Shown: positions 25,843 through 35,197 of the stretch, piece after piece
Layout of the letters: the number at the start of each line of letters is the position of its first letter
Position numbering within the stretch: the stretch's first letter is position 1
The notes under the pieces: model-generated
The model's input: the letters and a program-made list of their open reading frames with translations, nothing else
What the model was told of the DNA's origin: nothing
Database searches by the model: none
From: Alcaligenaceae bacterium
Lineage (GTDB): Bacteria; Pseudomonadota; Gammaproteobacteria; Burkholderiales; Burkholderiaceae_B
DNA length: 64,000 nucleotides
Reading direction: 5' to 3'
Assembly (NCBI GenBank): GCA_013416455.1
Contig: JACCES010000003.1
Coordinates: 248,001-312,000, forward strand
Translations under genes and position numbers: made by a program

Positions 25843-26523
25843 TCAGCCCGCCCAGGACAAACGGAACAGCATCAGGATGCCGGCAATGGCCAGATAGGGG
25901 CCGAAACTGATGGCGCCGCTCAAAGTCCGGCGCCCGGCAAGACGCAGGATGAACACCACGGCCAGCGCCAGCGAGGAAGAGATCAGCAGCACCCAGGGCA
26001 GCGCCGCCCAGCCCAGCCAGGCGCCCAGCGCGGCCAGGAGCTTGAAGTCGCCGTGCCCCATGCCTTCCCGGCCCGTGCACAGCCGGAACAGCCAGTACAC
26101 GCACCACAGCACCAGATAACCGGCCACGGCGCCCAGCACGGCATCCTGCAGGGGTACAAGCGCGCCGCCCAGATTCACCAGCAGGCCCAGCCACAACAGG
26201 GGCAGACTGAGCATGTCGGGCAGAAAGCCGGTTTCTGCATCGATCCATGCCAGCGCCAGCAGCGTCAGGACGAAGGCAATGGCCGCCGCCGCCAGGGGCG
26301 TCGCCCCCAGCAGCCGGACACACGCAATCGCGACGAACGGTGTGACCGCCCAGAAACCCGCGCGGTGGCGGCGGTGGATGGCGGACGGCGCGCCCGCGAG
26401 GCTATCGTCCAGCTTCGGCGGCAACAGGCGGGCGGCGCGGGCCAGCGGAAAGGACAGCGCCATGGCGAACAGAATGGCGGCCAGCATGGCTTCGAGGGGG
26501 CCGATCTCCCAGGGCGTCAGCAT
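25843..26523 (-). CDS. short prepilin peptidase (A24), likely GspO
   Basis: This inner-membrane aspartic protease would cleave the pseudopilins GspG-K. The 226 residues contain about six helices. The two catalytic aspartates are in LAWIDAETGFLPD (Asp95) and the GxGD motif GHGDFKLL (Asp159). The N-terminal N-methyltransferase/zinc-finger half of PilD/GspO is missing, so it may cleave without methylating. ATG at 26523 is preferred to a TTG four codons upstream. It is on the opposite strand from the main gsp operon, 100 nt after the gspC-like gene. Confidence 0.85.
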   Translation of the reverse strand: MLTPWEIGPLEAMLAAILFAMALSFPLARAARLLPPKLDDSLAGAPSAIHRRHRAGFWAVTPFVAIACVRLLGATPLAAAAIAFVLTLLALAWIDAETGFLPDMLSLPLLWLGLLVNLGGALVPLQDAVLGAVAGYLVLWCVYWLFRLCTGREGMGHGDFKLLAALGAWLGWAALPWVLLISSSLALAVVFILRLAGRRTLSGAISFGPYLAIAGILMLFRLSWAG

Positions 26524-26623
26524 GAGCGGGTTCAATGCCGCCGCCGGACGGTGCCGCGCGCAGGGCCGGCCGAGGGTGGCGTCCCGGCACCCCGGCCGCC
26601 GGCGCCGGATGGGGCGGCCCGCT

Positions 26624-27094
26624 TCATGGCCGCCCCGCGGCCACCGCCGGGGAAACAGGAACGAAGCCCTGTATGTCGCCCGCCTGGCCGGCCGGCATGG
26701 CCACTTCTTCTACCACACCGTCCTGATCGATGAAGACCGCCGCCGCGGCGACGGAGTCCAGCGTGACGCCCGGCGCCAGCGATTGCCCCGCGCGGTAGGC
26801 CCGCACCGGGCCCCCGTCCACCGACAGCAGGGCGGCCCCCCCGCCATCGCCGGCGGCGATGACGCCGGCCGCCGCCACGCGCACCCGCAGGGCGGCGCCG
26901 CCGAACCATTGCGCCACGGGAGCGGTATCATGCTGCGGGGCCTGCGCGGCATCCAGCGCGGGCGGCAGTTCGCTCGCGGTGGGCGCCAACAGCAGGGCGC
27001 CCCACACGCCCGCGCCGATGGCGATCGCCACCACGGCCGCCCCCTTCAGGAAAGCGGGCGCATCCATGCGTGGAAAACGGGAGGAAGCTGACAT
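26624..27094 (-). CDS. gspC: type II secretion GspC-like protein (short)
   Basis: 156 residues. A single membrane helix (about 15-38) is followed by a Pro/Ala linker and a small periplasmic domain with VAQWFGGAALRVRVAAAGVIA and SLAPGVTLDSV, the homology region that in GspC binds the N-terminal secretin domain. There is no C-terminal PDZ or coiled-coil domain. The family call rests on topology, this domain pattern and position beside gspG. ATG at 27094 is taken over a TTG two codons upstream. It diverges from gspG. Confidence 0.7.
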   Translation of the reverse strand: MSASSRFPRMDAPAFLKGAAVVAIAIGAGVWGALLLAPTASELPPALDAAQAPQHDTAPVAQWFGGAALRVRVAAAGVIAAGDGGGAALLSVDGGPVRAYRAGQSLAPGVTLDSVAAAAVFIDQDGVVEEVAMPAGQAGDIQGFVPVSPAVAAGRP

Positions 27095-27229
27095 GAACAA
27101 GGAATCCGCAACAAAACAGCGTAATACTTCAACAAGTAATACTTCAACAAGCGTGAAAATCAGTATAAATGTGTATTGATCGTGCCGTATACGATGTCAT
27201 GATGCAAATTGCGTAACCCCCCTTTTCCT

Positions 27230-27691
27230 ATGAAACCGACTTCGTTCCGCCAGCCCCGAACCATCCGCGGCCGCCGCCAGCAGGGCTTTTCCCTCATCGA
27301 GATCATGGTGGTGGTGGTCATCGTGGGCATCATGGCCGCGCTGATCGTTCCCAATCTCATGGACCGGCCCGATCAGGCGCGCGCTGTGGCTGCGCGCCAG
27401 GACATCGGCGCCCTGATGCAGGCCCTGAAGCTGTACCGCCTGGACAACGGCCGCTATCCCACCGCCGAACAAGGCCTGGAAGCGCTGGTGGGCGGTGCGC
27501 GGGCGGGCGGCGCCCAGCCTGGCGGAACCGGGCAGTCCTATCTGGACCATCTGCCGAACGACCCCTGGGGGGCGCCCTACCAGTATCTGAACCCGGGCGT
27601 GCACGGGCAGATCGATGTGTTTTCATTCGGCGCCGACGGGCGGGCGGGAGGCGAAGGCAGCGATGCCGATATCGGTTCCTGGACACAATAG
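27230..27691 (+). CDS. gspG: major pseudopilin GspG
   Basis: GspG builds the periplasmic pseudopilus that pushes substrates through the secretin. The 153-residue precursor has a basic leader ending RRQQG, cleavage before Phe20 in FSLIEIMVVVVIVGIMAALI, and Glu24 at +5. The C-terminal calcium-loop region has DNGRYPTAEQGLEAL and LPNDPWGAPYQYLNPG. It is the first gene of the rightward operon. ATG at 27230 gives a 19-residue leader. Confidence 0.97.
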   Translation: MKPTSFRQPRTIRGRRQQGFSLIEIMVVVVIVGIMAALIVPNLMDRPDQARAVAARQDIGALMQALKLYRLDNGRYPTAEQGLEALVGGARAGGAQPGGTGQSYLDHLPNDPWGAPYQYLNPGVHGQIDVFSFGADGRAGGEGSDADIGSWTQ

Positions 27692-28187
27692 CAGCCACGG
27701 GCGGCAGCAAGGTTTTTCACTGCTGGAAGTGCTCATTGTGCTGGCTATCATCGGCATCGTCACCGGCACCGTCAGTCTGGGCGTGCGCGCCGCGGGCGAT
27801 GCCCAGGGCCTGCGCGACGATGCCCGGCGTCTGGCGCAATTGTTCACGGTGGCCCAGGCTGAAGCGCGCAGCGCCGGCCGGCCCGTCATCTGGGAATACG
27901 ATGACGCGGGCTATGGCTTCAGGCAGGCGCCGCGCGCCCTGCTGCTGCCCGCCGCCCTGACCCGGCACGCCGGCGCCACGGCGGCCCGGGAATTCGGCGC
28001 CGACAGCCCCTTGCGTACGCGCAGCTGGACATCCGGGCGCCCGGTCGAGGTACGGGTCCATCCAGTGGCGGCCAACGTCTTCCACAACGAATGGGTATCG
28101 GGGCCGCAGGCCATCGAACTGCACGACGGCCTGAACACGGCAAGACTGCTGCGATCGGGCAATGGCCAGTATCGGGTGCTGCCATGA
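27663..28187 (+). CDS. gspH: minor pseudopilin GspH
   Basis: The 174-residue prepilin-like protein has the cleavage site RQQG-FSLLEVLIVLAIIGIV (before Phe18, Glu22 at +5). The domain following is the GspH beta-rich fold with GRPVIWEYDDAGYGF. Its ATG at 27663 lies 29 nt inside gspG, in another frame, and it overlaps gspI by 4 nt. Such overlaps run through the operon and suggest coupled translation. Confidence 0.92.
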   Translation: MPISVPGHNSSHGRQQGFSLLEVLIVLAIIGIVTGTVSLGVRAAGDAQGLRDDARRLAQLFTVAQAEARSAGRPVIWEYDDAGYGFRQAPRALLLPAALTRHAGATAAREFGADSPLRTRSWTSGRPVEVRVHPVAANVFHNEWVSGPQAIELHDGLNTARLLRSGNGQYRVLP

Positions 28188-28555
28188 ACACGGCCCCACC
28201 GCAAACCGGCTTCACGCTGCTTGAAGTTCTGGTGGCGCTGGCGATCGCCAGCGTCGCGCTGATGGCCTGCCTGCGTGCGCTGGCGGTCAGCGCCAACGGC
28301 GCCCAGGCCATGCAGCAGCGCAGCCTGGCGCTGCTCGCGGCCGAGAACCGCCTTGCCGAACTGCGGCTGCAGCGCGCCTTTCCGCCGCCCGGCCGCAGAA
28401 CCGAACCCTGCCGCCAGGGCGCGCTGGCGCTGTCCTGCGAACAGGAATTCCAGAACACCGTCAACGGCAATTTCCGCCAGGTCACCATCCGGGTGCGTCT
28501 GCCCGACGGCCCGGTGCTGGCCCAGCTCGACGGTCTGCTGTCGCCCTTGCCATGA
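28184..28555 (+). CDS. gspI: minor pseudopilin GspI
   Basis: A 123-residue precursor with a short leader: PPQTG, then FTLLEVLVALAIASVALMA, cleavage before Phe10 and Glu14 at +5. Conserved GspI features are QRSLALLAAENRLAELRL and CEQEFQNTVNGNFRQVTIRV. GspI starts the tip complex with GspJ and GspK. The ATG is part of an ATGA overlap with the gspH stop. Confidence 0.93.
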   Translation: MNTAPPQTGFTLLEVLVALAIASVALMACLRALAVSANGAQAMQQRSLALLAAENRLAELRLQRAFPPPGRRTEPCRQGALALSCEQEFQNTVNGNFRQVTIRVRLPDGPVLAQLDGLLSPLP

Positions 28556-29187
28556 GCCATTCCCTGTCCCGCCAGCAAGGCTTCACCCTGCTCGAAGTAC
28601 TGATCGCGCTGGCGCTGATGGCGCTGCTCAGTCTGCTTTCGTGGCGGGCGCTCGACGTGACCGCAAGATCCCAGGATCGCCTGAACGCCAGTACCGACGA
28701 CACGATGTCCCTCATGCGCGTGCTGGGCCAGATCGAGAGCGACCTCAGCCGGCATGCCGACAGCGGCGTCCTTGCCCCGCCCCCTCGGGATCCCGCCCCG
28801 ACAGGGTCCGGCGCGGCCACGGCGGCCGCAGCGGCCCCCGGCCCCATGCTGCCGGCGGGCATCCGCTGGGCCGCTCCGCAGCTGACCGTCTTGCGCTCGG
28901 CTCACAACGGCGCCTGGCAGGAAGTCGTCTGGCGCTACGAAGACGGCACGCTGCGCCGCGCCGCGGGGCCCGCCGCCCGGGAACTGCCGCTGCCGGCGGC
29001 GCAAGCGGGCGAAATCATGCTGGACGACGTACAGAACTTCACCATCCGCGCATGGCTGCCCGACCTGGGTTGGACCGACACGGCCGCGGCCGGCGCCCAG
29101 CTTGCCGCGACCGGGCTGGAAATCGCCATCGAGCGCCACCGCCACGGCGTGGACGAAACCTACCGGAAAGTGGTGCTGCTGCCATGA
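28552..29187 (+). CDS. gspJ: minor pseudopilin GspJ
   Basis: 211 residues. The leader MSHSLSRQQG is followed by FTLLEVLIALALMALLSLLSWRALD, with Glu15 at +5 after cleavage. RSQDRLNASTDDTMSLMRVLGQIESDL is the conserved helix (recognised in segments), and a Pro/Ala-rich insertion lies at about 77-105. It is part of the tip complex. ATGA overlaps join it to gspI and gspK. Confidence 0.93.
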   Translation: MSHSLSRQQGFTLLEVLIALALMALLSLLSWRALDVTARSQDRLNASTDDTMSLMRVLGQIESDLSRHADSGVLAPPPRDPAPTGSGAATAAAAAPGPMLPAGIRWAAPQLTVLRSAHNGAWQEVVWRYEDGTLRRAAGPAARELPLPAAQAGEIMLDDVQNFTIRAWLPDLGWTDTAAAGAQLAATGLEIAIERHRHGVDETYRKVVLLP

Positions 29188-30074
29188 GAAGATCCCGGGA
29201 AAAAGGCATGGCGATCATAGGCGCGCTGGTGGTGGTGGCGGCGGCATCGGTGGCAACGGCCGGCATCATGGAACGGCAGGCGCTGCTGGCCGACACGCTG
29301 GCCAGCGAGCGCGACCGCGTGCAGGCCAAATGGCTGTTGCGCAGCGGCCTGGACTGGTCGCGCATCGTGCTGCTGAACGATGCGCGCAGCAATGCCGTGA
29401 CCCTGAAGGACGCCATCTGGGCGCAGCCCATCGAAGGGCTGGAGATCCGGGCGCCCGGCAATACACGGGGCGCCTATTTTTCGGGGCTGATCGAAGACGA
29501 GCAGGGCAAGTATGATCTGGGCCGGCTGGCCATGAACGGCACCGTGCTGGCCGGCGAACTCGCGGCGCTCGGGAAGCTGCTCGCCAGCCTGGGCATGCCC
29601 GACTGGCTGGCGCCGGCCATCGCCGCGCGGGTGGCCAGTACGCAAGGCGGGCCGCAATCCGCGCCCACGGCGCCGGGGCTGCGCAGCGTGCGCGACCTGC
29701 TCGGCGTCGATGGCGTGACTCTCGAAACGGTGACCGTTCTTTCCGAATACCTGACTATCCTGCCGTCCAAATCCGCCCTCAACGTCAATACCGCCAGCGC
29801 CGAAGTGCTCAGCGCCAGCATCCCCCGCCTGGACCTGGCCCAGGCCCGCAGTCTCGTCGAGCAGCGCGATCGGGGGCAATGGTTCAACAGCCGCGGCGAT
29901 CTGCTCAACCGTCTCGATGACCCTCGGATCGCCACGGACCTCCTGATCGACGTGCGCAGCGAATGGTTCAAGGTCACCGGCGAAGTCTCGCTGGAACATG
30001 CCACCGCGAGCCTGCAGGCCCTGCTGCAGCGCCAGGGCCGCAGCCTGCCCGTCATCCGCTGGATCGAGGGCTGA
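29184..30074 (+). CDS. gspK: tip pseudopilin GspK
   Basis: At 296 residues it is the large, capping pseudopilin. The leader MRRSREKG is followed by MAIIGALVVVAAASVATAGI. The +5 residue is Gly, not Glu, which is expected because GspK lacks Glu+5. The long insert domain includes the helix-hairpin-like LNVNTASAEVLSASIPRLDL. It overlaps gspJ by 4 nt. A 163-bp repeat element separates it from gspL. Confidence 0.93.
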   Translation: MRRSREKGMAIIGALVVVAAASVATAGIMERQALLADTLASERDRVQAKWLLRSGLDWSRIVLLNDARSNAVTLKDAIWAQPIEGLEIRAPGNTRGAYFSGLIEDEQGKYDLGRLAMNGTVLAGELAALGKLLASLGMPDWLAPAIAARVASTQGGPQSAPTAPGLRSVRDLLGVDGVTLETVTVLSEYLTILPSKSALNVNTASAEVLSASIPRLDLAQARSLVEQRDRGQWFNSRGDLLNRLDDPRIATDLLIDVRSEWFKVTGEVSLEHATASLQALLQRQGRSLPVIRWIEG

Positions 30075-30100
30075 TATGATCTACGATCGCTGCCCCCCCA

Positions 30101-30263
30101 GGGAAGCTCTGAACAATTCGAGCGGTAAGCAGGCGCCCTGGATCGGGATGGGATGCAAGGCGCAAACCACAGCGATAGCCATAGCTATCGCGCGGATTTG
30201 CAACGAAGCAGACCGCCCGGGTCCGGGGATGCATGCGGCGCGACGAGTTATTCAGAGCTTCCC
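30101..30263. repeat. MITE-like element with 20-bp terminal inverted repeats
   Basis: GGGAAGCTCTGAACAATTCG (30101-30120) is repeated inverted at 30244-30263 with 18 of 20 matches. The interior has a perfect hairpin GCGATAGC/GCTATCGC (30172-30191). The 30-bp right end recurs near 5721-5750. No open frame of note is inside. The element sits between gspK and gspL within the operon and may act as an RNA hairpin there. Confidence 0.6.
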
Positions 30264-30305
30264 CAGGGGCTTCAGCCTCCTTCGGGCGGCCGGGCGGAGG
30301 CTGAC

Positions 30306-31331
30306 ATGAAACACTATCTGCGCCTGGCCCTGCCCCCGCTTGCCGAGGTGGCGCCGGAATCCCGGATGGCCTATGCGCTGTTCGATCGCGGCGGGCGGCT
30401 GCTGCGCAGCGGCGAGCAATCGCTGGAACGGCTGTCCGCCACGGTGCCCGTGGACCACGTACAGGCCATTCTGCACCCCGGAGACGCGATCGTCGTCACG
30501 ATCAATCTTCCCCCGCTGCCCGCCCGGCGGCTCGAAGCCGCCGTCCAGGCCAGCGTCGAGCCCATGGCCCTGAGCGATCTGTCCGACCTGTGCATCGCGC
30601 ATGGCCAGCGCTCCGCCGACGGCAATGTCTGCGTTGCCTGGGCCGGCCGCCGCCCGCTGCTCGACGCATGGCGGCGGCTCGGCGATGCGGGCCTGCGGCT
30701 CGACGCCGTCGTCCCCCTGGAACTCGCCCTGCCCTCGGGCGACCCGCACACCGACCAGCCGCTGGCGCTGCCCGCCGGCGCCCGCTGGCAAGCCCCCTTG
30801 CCCAAGTGGTCGCTGGCACGGCCGGAATGGCAACCGGCGCGGCAGACCCTGCGCTGGGGCGCGGCACTGCGCTGGGCCGGCGCCGCGGCCCTGCTCTGGC
30901 TGCTGGGCCTGCATCTGCACGCCGCCCAATTGCGCAACCAAACACAGGCGCTGCAGGCCGCCACGGAACGGGCCGTGCGGGATGCCTTCCCCTCCATCCC
31001 CGTCGTGCTCGATCCGCTCCGCCAGGCGCGCGGCCAGCGCGACATGCTGCGCCTGGCCCATGGCATGAGCGGACAGGATGATTTCATGCCGCTCGCGATG
31101 GGGGCCGCCGAGATTCTGGACTTCGCCCAGGGGCGGGTGGCATCGCTGCGCTACGAAGACGGAACGCTCACCCTGGCGCTGGCCGAGGGCTACACGCCGC
31201 CGGCCGACGAAACCGTTCTGCGGCAGGCCGCCGCGGCCAGATCGCTGACACTGCGCAAGGATGACGATACCGCCCACACCTGGCACATCAGCCGGAATGA
31301 CGCTCCCGCGTCCAGGGAGCCGCGCCCATGA
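30306..31331 (+). CDS. gspL: type II secretion protein GspL
   Basis: GspL links the cytoplasmic ATPase GspE to the inner-membrane platform. It has 341 residues: an actin-like cytoplasmic domain (1-180, with DHVQAILHPGDAIVV and LPARRLEAAVQASVEPMAL), one membrane helix at about 186-206, and a periplasmic ferredoxin-like domain. ATG at 30306 follows the repeat element. It overlaps gspM by ATGA. Confidence 0.9.
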   Translation: MKHYLRLALPPLAEVAPESRMAYALFDRGGRLLRSGEQSLERLSATVPVDHVQAILHPGDAIVVTINLPPLPARRLEAAVQASVEPMALSDLSDLCIAHGQRSADGNVCVAWAGRRPLLDAWRRLGDAGLRLDAVVPLELALPSGDPHTDQPLALPAGARWQAPLPKWSLARPEWQPARQTLRWGAALRWAGAAALLWLLGLHLHAAQLRNQTQALQAATERAVRDAFPSIPVVLDPLRQARGQRDMLRLAHGMSGQDDFMPLAMGAAEILDFAQGRVASLRYEDGTLTLALAEGYTPPADETVLRQAAAARSLTLRKDDDTAHTWHISRNDAPASREPRP

Positions 31332-31927
31332 ACCGCCACCCCCCGCCCCTCGCCCAGCGGCCGGGCGCCGCCTGGCGCCGGCAGCTCCATATCGCGCAAG
31401 GCCAGGCCGGCGCATGGTGGGCAAAGCATACGCCGCGCGAACGCAGGCTGCTGCGCGCCGGCGCCGTTTTCATCGCGGTCGCGCTGTTGTGGACGATAGG
31501 CCTGAAGCCGGCCCTGGACTCCATCGCGTTATCGAACGAACGCCTGCCCCACCTGCGGGCCGATGCCGCCCGTGTCGATGCCCTGATCCTGGAATCCCAG
31601 GCGCTGCAGCGCAGGCAATCGGGCCGGATCGATGCGTCCGGGCTGCCGCAGGCATTGCAGGCCAGCCTGCGGCGGGCGGGCCTGGAAACCGCCGCCCAGG
31701 TGAACGACGCGCCCGATGCCACGGGCCCTGCCTCCCCCGCATGGGAAATATCGATCACCGATGCCAGTGCCGCACGCGTCATGGAATGGCTGGCCGGGCT
31801 GCCGCAACTGCTCCACGTGCAGATCACCGCCGTGGATCTCGCCCGCAGCCGCATCGACGGCCGCGACAGGCCGGGACAAGTATCGGGCCTCGTCATCGTC
31901 CGGCTGCCCAAGGAGCGGGCGCCATGA
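31328..31927 (+). CDS. gspM: type II secretion protein GspM
   Basis: 199 residues, a bitopic inner-membrane protein that pairs with GspL. A basic N-terminal part (RERRLL) precedes a membrane helix at 42-59, and a periplasmic ferredoxin-like domain includes WEISITDASAARVMEWLAGL. ATGA overlaps join it to gspL and gspN, which supports the call more than the weak sequence conservation of GspM does. Confidence 0.88.
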   Translation: MNRHPPPLAQRPGAAWRRQLHIAQGQAGAWWAKHTPRERRLLRAGAVFIAVALLWTIGLKPALDSIALSNERLPHLRADAARVDALILESQALQRRQSGRIDASGLPQALQASLRRAGLETAAQVNDAPDATGPASPAWEISITDASAARVMEWLAGLPQLLHVQITAVDLARSRIDGRDRPGQVSGLVIVRLPKERAP

Positions 31928-32676
31928 TCCGCCGCTCCGTCCTCTTTTCGATCGGGCTGCTTCTGCTCGCCGTCGGCGCCGCGCTGGCGGTGCTGCCCGC
32001 CCGCTGGCTCATGCCGCTGATCCCCGGGCATTGGCCGATGGCCATCGTCGATGCCCACGGCACCGTCTGGTCCGGCAGCGCAACGCTGGCCATCGGCCCG
32101 GAACGGCACCGGCGGACGCTCCCCGACCCCCTGCGCTGGCACTGGTCCTTCACCCACGGCCCCCGGATGGAGATCGCCCACCCCTGGCTGGGCGGCAAGC
32201 TGACCCTGGTGCCGTCGTGGGCGGGCATCGGCATTTCCGCACAGACACTGCAGCTGCCCGCGCAGGCCCTCACGACACTGGATGCCCGCATCGCCGCGAT
32301 CGGCCCCGGCGGCAGGCTGTCGATCAGCTGGCCCGCCACGCACATCGGCCGCCATTCACGGCCGCAAGGCGCCCGGCTTCTGGATGCCGAATGGCGCGAG
32401 GCGGTCTCGGCGCTGAGCCCGGTGCGCCCGCTGGGAAGCTACGCGCTCGCCCTGCGGCAAGGCGCCGGCGGCGGGGCCGACCTGACGCTGGCCACCCGCC
32501 AGGGGCCCCTGGCGCTGGAAGGCAGCGGCGCGCTGGACGGCGCCGGCAGGCTGCAGTTCAAGGGCACGGCCCGCGCCGACCCCGCGGCGGGGCCGGATGT
32601 CCAGGCGGCGCTGCGCGACGTCCTGACGGCGCTGGGCCCCCGGCAGAACGACGTAACACTGCTCCACTATCGATAG
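31924..32676 (+). CDS. gspN: type II secretion protein GspN
   Basis: 250 residues with a single N-terminal helix (about 5-25: VLFSIGLLLLAVGAALAVLP). The periplasmic part has GTVWSGSATLAIGP, typical of GspN (T2SSN domain), and a C-terminal VQAALRDVLTALGPRQNDV. GspN is dispensable in several systems. The stop TAG lies at the start of a 17-bp perfect inverted repeat. Confidence 0.9.
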   Translation: MIRRSVLFSIGLLLLAVGAALAVLPARWLMPLIPGHWPMAIVDAHGTVWSGSATLAIGPERHRRTLPDPLRWHWSFTHGPRMEIAHPWLGGKLTLVPSWAGIGISAQTLQLPAQALTTLDARIAAIGPGGRLSISWPATHIGRHSRPQGARLLDAEWREAVSALSPVRPLGSYALALRQGAGGGADLTLATRQGPLALEGSGALDGAGRLQFKGTARADPAAGPDVQAALRDVLTALGPRQNDVTLLHYR

Positions 32677-32720
32677 TGTCCTGAATCGGAACTCCGATGA
32701 ACCTCCGATTCAGGACACTA
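32674..32720. repeat. perfect 17-bp inverted repeat between gspN and gspD
   Basis: TAGTGTCCTGAATCGGA (32674-32690) and TCCGATTCAGGACACTA (32704-32720) are perfectly complementary across 13 nt. There is no T-run, so efficient termination is doubtful. It overlaps the gspN stop and lies 35 nt before gspD. It might stabilise the upstream mRNA or mark a repeat-element insertion. Confidence 0.8.
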
Positions 32721-32755
32721 GCAGTCCACTGAAACCCAGATTTTCCGGTACAAGC

Positions 32756-35197
32756 ATGAAGAAACTCCGCCACGCAGCAAGCGAGGAACTCCGCCCGGCC
32801 CTGTCGGTGCTGGCCCTGTCGATGACACTGGCCGCATGCGCCACGCCCCCCGGGCCGAACAGCGCGGGAGAACCTTCGCAACTGGTGGTGCATACTTCCA
32901 CCGGCCAGGGCTGGCGGCTGGAAGGCCCGCCCAGCACCACCTCGCCAGTGGCCACGACGACACCCCGGGCCCGGCCGATTTCCACTCGGGCGGGCCGCGA
33001 TGCCGCCTCGTCTCAGCCCCCGCCGCCCGCCCGCGGCGGCGAAGGCCCCACCACCATGCTCAACTTCGTCGATGCCGACCTGCAAGGCGTGGTGCGGGCG
33101 CTGGCCAAATTCACCCAGCGCAATTTCGTGGTCGATCCGCGCGTCAGGGGGCCGCTCACCCTGGTGTCGGAAGTTCCCGTCGACGCCGACACCGCCTACG
33201 CGATGCTGCTGGCCGCCCTGCGCATGCAGGGCTTCGCCGTGGTCGACGTCGACGGCGTCAGCCGCGTCGTGCCCGAAGCCGACGCCAAACTGCACGGCAC
33301 GGCGGTCGGCACCGGCGCACAGGTCGCCGGCCAGAGCGGCGAACTCGTCACACGCGTGTTCCCCCTGCGCTACGAAAACGCAAGCAATCTGGTGCCCATC
33401 CTGCGGCCCATGATCGCGCCCAACAACCCCATCAACGCCTATGCCGGCAACAACACCCTGGTCATCACCGACTATGCGGACAATCTCGAACGCATCGCCC
33501 GGGTGATCGCCGACATCGACACGCCGGACTCCTTCAGCACCGACGTGGTGCCGATCCGCTATGGCGTGGCGCTCGATGTCGCGGCGCTGGCCGCCCAGCT
33601 GCTGGAGAACCGGGGCGCCGCCGATCCGTCCGGGCAGGTGATCGTGGTGGCCGACCCGCGCAGCAATTCGGTGCTGCTGCGCGCCGGCAGCCCCGACAAA
33701 CTGGACCTCGCCCGCGATCTCATCGAACGCATCGACCGGCCGGAAACGGGCAGCGGCAACCTGCACGTGGTCTACCTGCGCAATGCCCAGGCCACCCGTC
33801 TGGCCGAAGTCCTGCGCGGCGCGCTCGCCGGCGGAACACATGGCGGCCAGTCCGGCATGGGCGATACCGGCGGTTTGTCGGGCCTGGGCCAGGATGGCGA
33901 AGGCGGCTTCAACATACCGGGGCTGAACACCGGCTCAGGCACAGGCGCGGGTTTCGGCGCCTCCTCGTCCTCCAGCGCGGGCGGCGCCGGCGGATTCATC
34001 CACCCGCTGGGCGGGATGGGCGGCTCCGGCAGGAACACGCAGCAACGCCCTGTCGCCTTCACGGCCGGCGGCGCCACCGTGCAGGCCGATCCCTCCACCA
34101 ACACCCTCATCATTTCCGCGCCGCCGCCGCTGTACCGCAGCCTGCGCGAGATCATCGACCAGCTGGACCAGCGCCGCGCCCAGGTCCTGGTGGAAAGCCT
34201 GATCGTCGAGGTCAATGCCACCGACGGCGCGGAATTCGGGATCCAGTGGATGGTGGGCGGCGACGACATCGCCGGCGGCGGTTCGGCCTTCATCGGCGGC
34301 GCGAACCTGGGCGGCAGCGGCATAAGCATCAACGGGCCGACGGGCATCGACGCCCTGGCCCAGGGCCTGAGCCTGGGGGTGGTCAAGGGTACCGTCGACA
34401 TCCTGGGCAACCAGCTCATCAATCTGAACGTGCTGGCCCGGGCGCTCCAATCGCGGAACAATGCCAACATCCTGTCCACGCCAAACCTGATGACGCTGGA
34501 CAACGAAGAAGCCAGCATCATGGTGGGGCAGACGATGCCCTTCATCACCGGCCAGTACACAACGACCGGCGACGGCGCGAGCAACCCCTTCCAGACCATT
34601 ACCCGGGAAGACGTGGGCCTGTCCTTGCGCATCCGCCCACAGATATCCGAGGGCAACACCGTCAAGCTCGCCCTCTACCAGGAAGTCAGCAGCGTCGATG
34701 AAAGCATGACCAATGCCCTCGGGGGAATCGTGACCCGCAAGCGGGCGCTCGAAACCGAAGTCCTGGTCGACGACGGGCAGATCATCGTGCTGGGCGGGCT
34801 GCTGGAGGACAATCTTTCAGACAGCCGGGCATCGGTGCCGCTGCTGGGCGACATTCCCCTGCTGGGCAACCTGTTCCGCTACGACAAGCGCAACCGCCGC
34901 AAGACCAACCTCATGGTGTTCCTGCGCCCCCACATCGTGCGCACCGCCCGCGATGGCGCAAGCGTCACGCTGGACCGGTACAACTACATGCGGGCCGTCC
35001 AGGCCAACCTGCCGCCGCTGTCGAGCTGGCTGGCAAAAGATACGGGCACGGCGCCGCTGCCGGCGTTCGACCTCGATCCCGACACCGGGCTGCTGGACCT
35101 GCGCGCCTCCCCCAACACCGGCCCGGCGCCCGGCATGCTGGAACCCGGCGTCAGCCCGTCTTCGCCGTTCGGCCTGGACCCCCAGGGCGCCCTATGA
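32756..35197 (+). CDS. gspD: type II secretion secretin GspD
   Basis: GspD forms the outer-membrane channel. The 813 residues begin with a lipoprotein-like signal (LSMTLAACA, Cys28), so it may be lipidated rather than need a pilotin. Next come N0 (about 99-170, [25 protein letters not shown] in parts), then N1-N3 domains. N3 contains a Gly/Ser-rich insertion at about 360-430. The secretin core includes [39 protein letters not shown] and [17 protein letters not shown]. The ATG at 32756 follows the inverted repeat. It overlaps gspE by 4 nt. Confidence 0.96.
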   Translation: MKKLRHAASEELRPALSVLALSMTLAACATPPGPNSAGEPSQLVVHTSTGQGWRLEGPPSTTSPVATTTPRARPISTRAGRDAASSQPPPPARGGEGPTTMLNFVDADLQGVVRALAKFTQRNFVVDPRVRGPLTLVSEVPVDADTAYAMLLAALRMQGFAVVDVDGVSRVVPEADAKLHGTAVGTGAQVAGQSGELVTRVFPLRYENASNLVPILRPMIAPNNPINAYAGNNTLVITDYADNLERIARVIADIDTPDSFSTDVVPIRYGVALDVAALAAQLLENRGAADPSGQVIVVADPRSNSVLLRAGSPDKLDLARDLIERIDRPETGSGNLHVVYLRNAQATRLAEVLRGALAGGTHGGQSGMGDTGGLSGLGQDGEGGFNIPGLNTGSGTGAGFGASSSSSAGGAGGFIHPLGGMGGSGRNTQQRPVAFTAGGATVQADPSTNTLIISAPPPLYRSLREIIDQLDQRRAQVLVESLIVEVNATDGAEFGIQWMVGGDDIAGGGSAFIGGANLGGSGISINGPTGIDALAQGLSLGVVKGTVDILGNQLINLNVLARALQSRNNANILSTPNLMTLDNEEASIMVGQTMPFITGQYTTTGDGASNPFQTITREDVGLSLRIRPQISEGNTVKLALYQEVSSVDESMTNALGGIVTRKRALETEVLVDDGQIIVLGGLLEDNLSDSRASVPLLGDIPLLGNLFRYDKRNRRKTNLMVFLRPHIVRTARDGASVTLDRYNYMRAVQANLPPLSSWLAKDTGTAPLPAFDLDPDTGLLDLRASPNTGPAPGMLEPGVSPSSPFGLDPQGAL

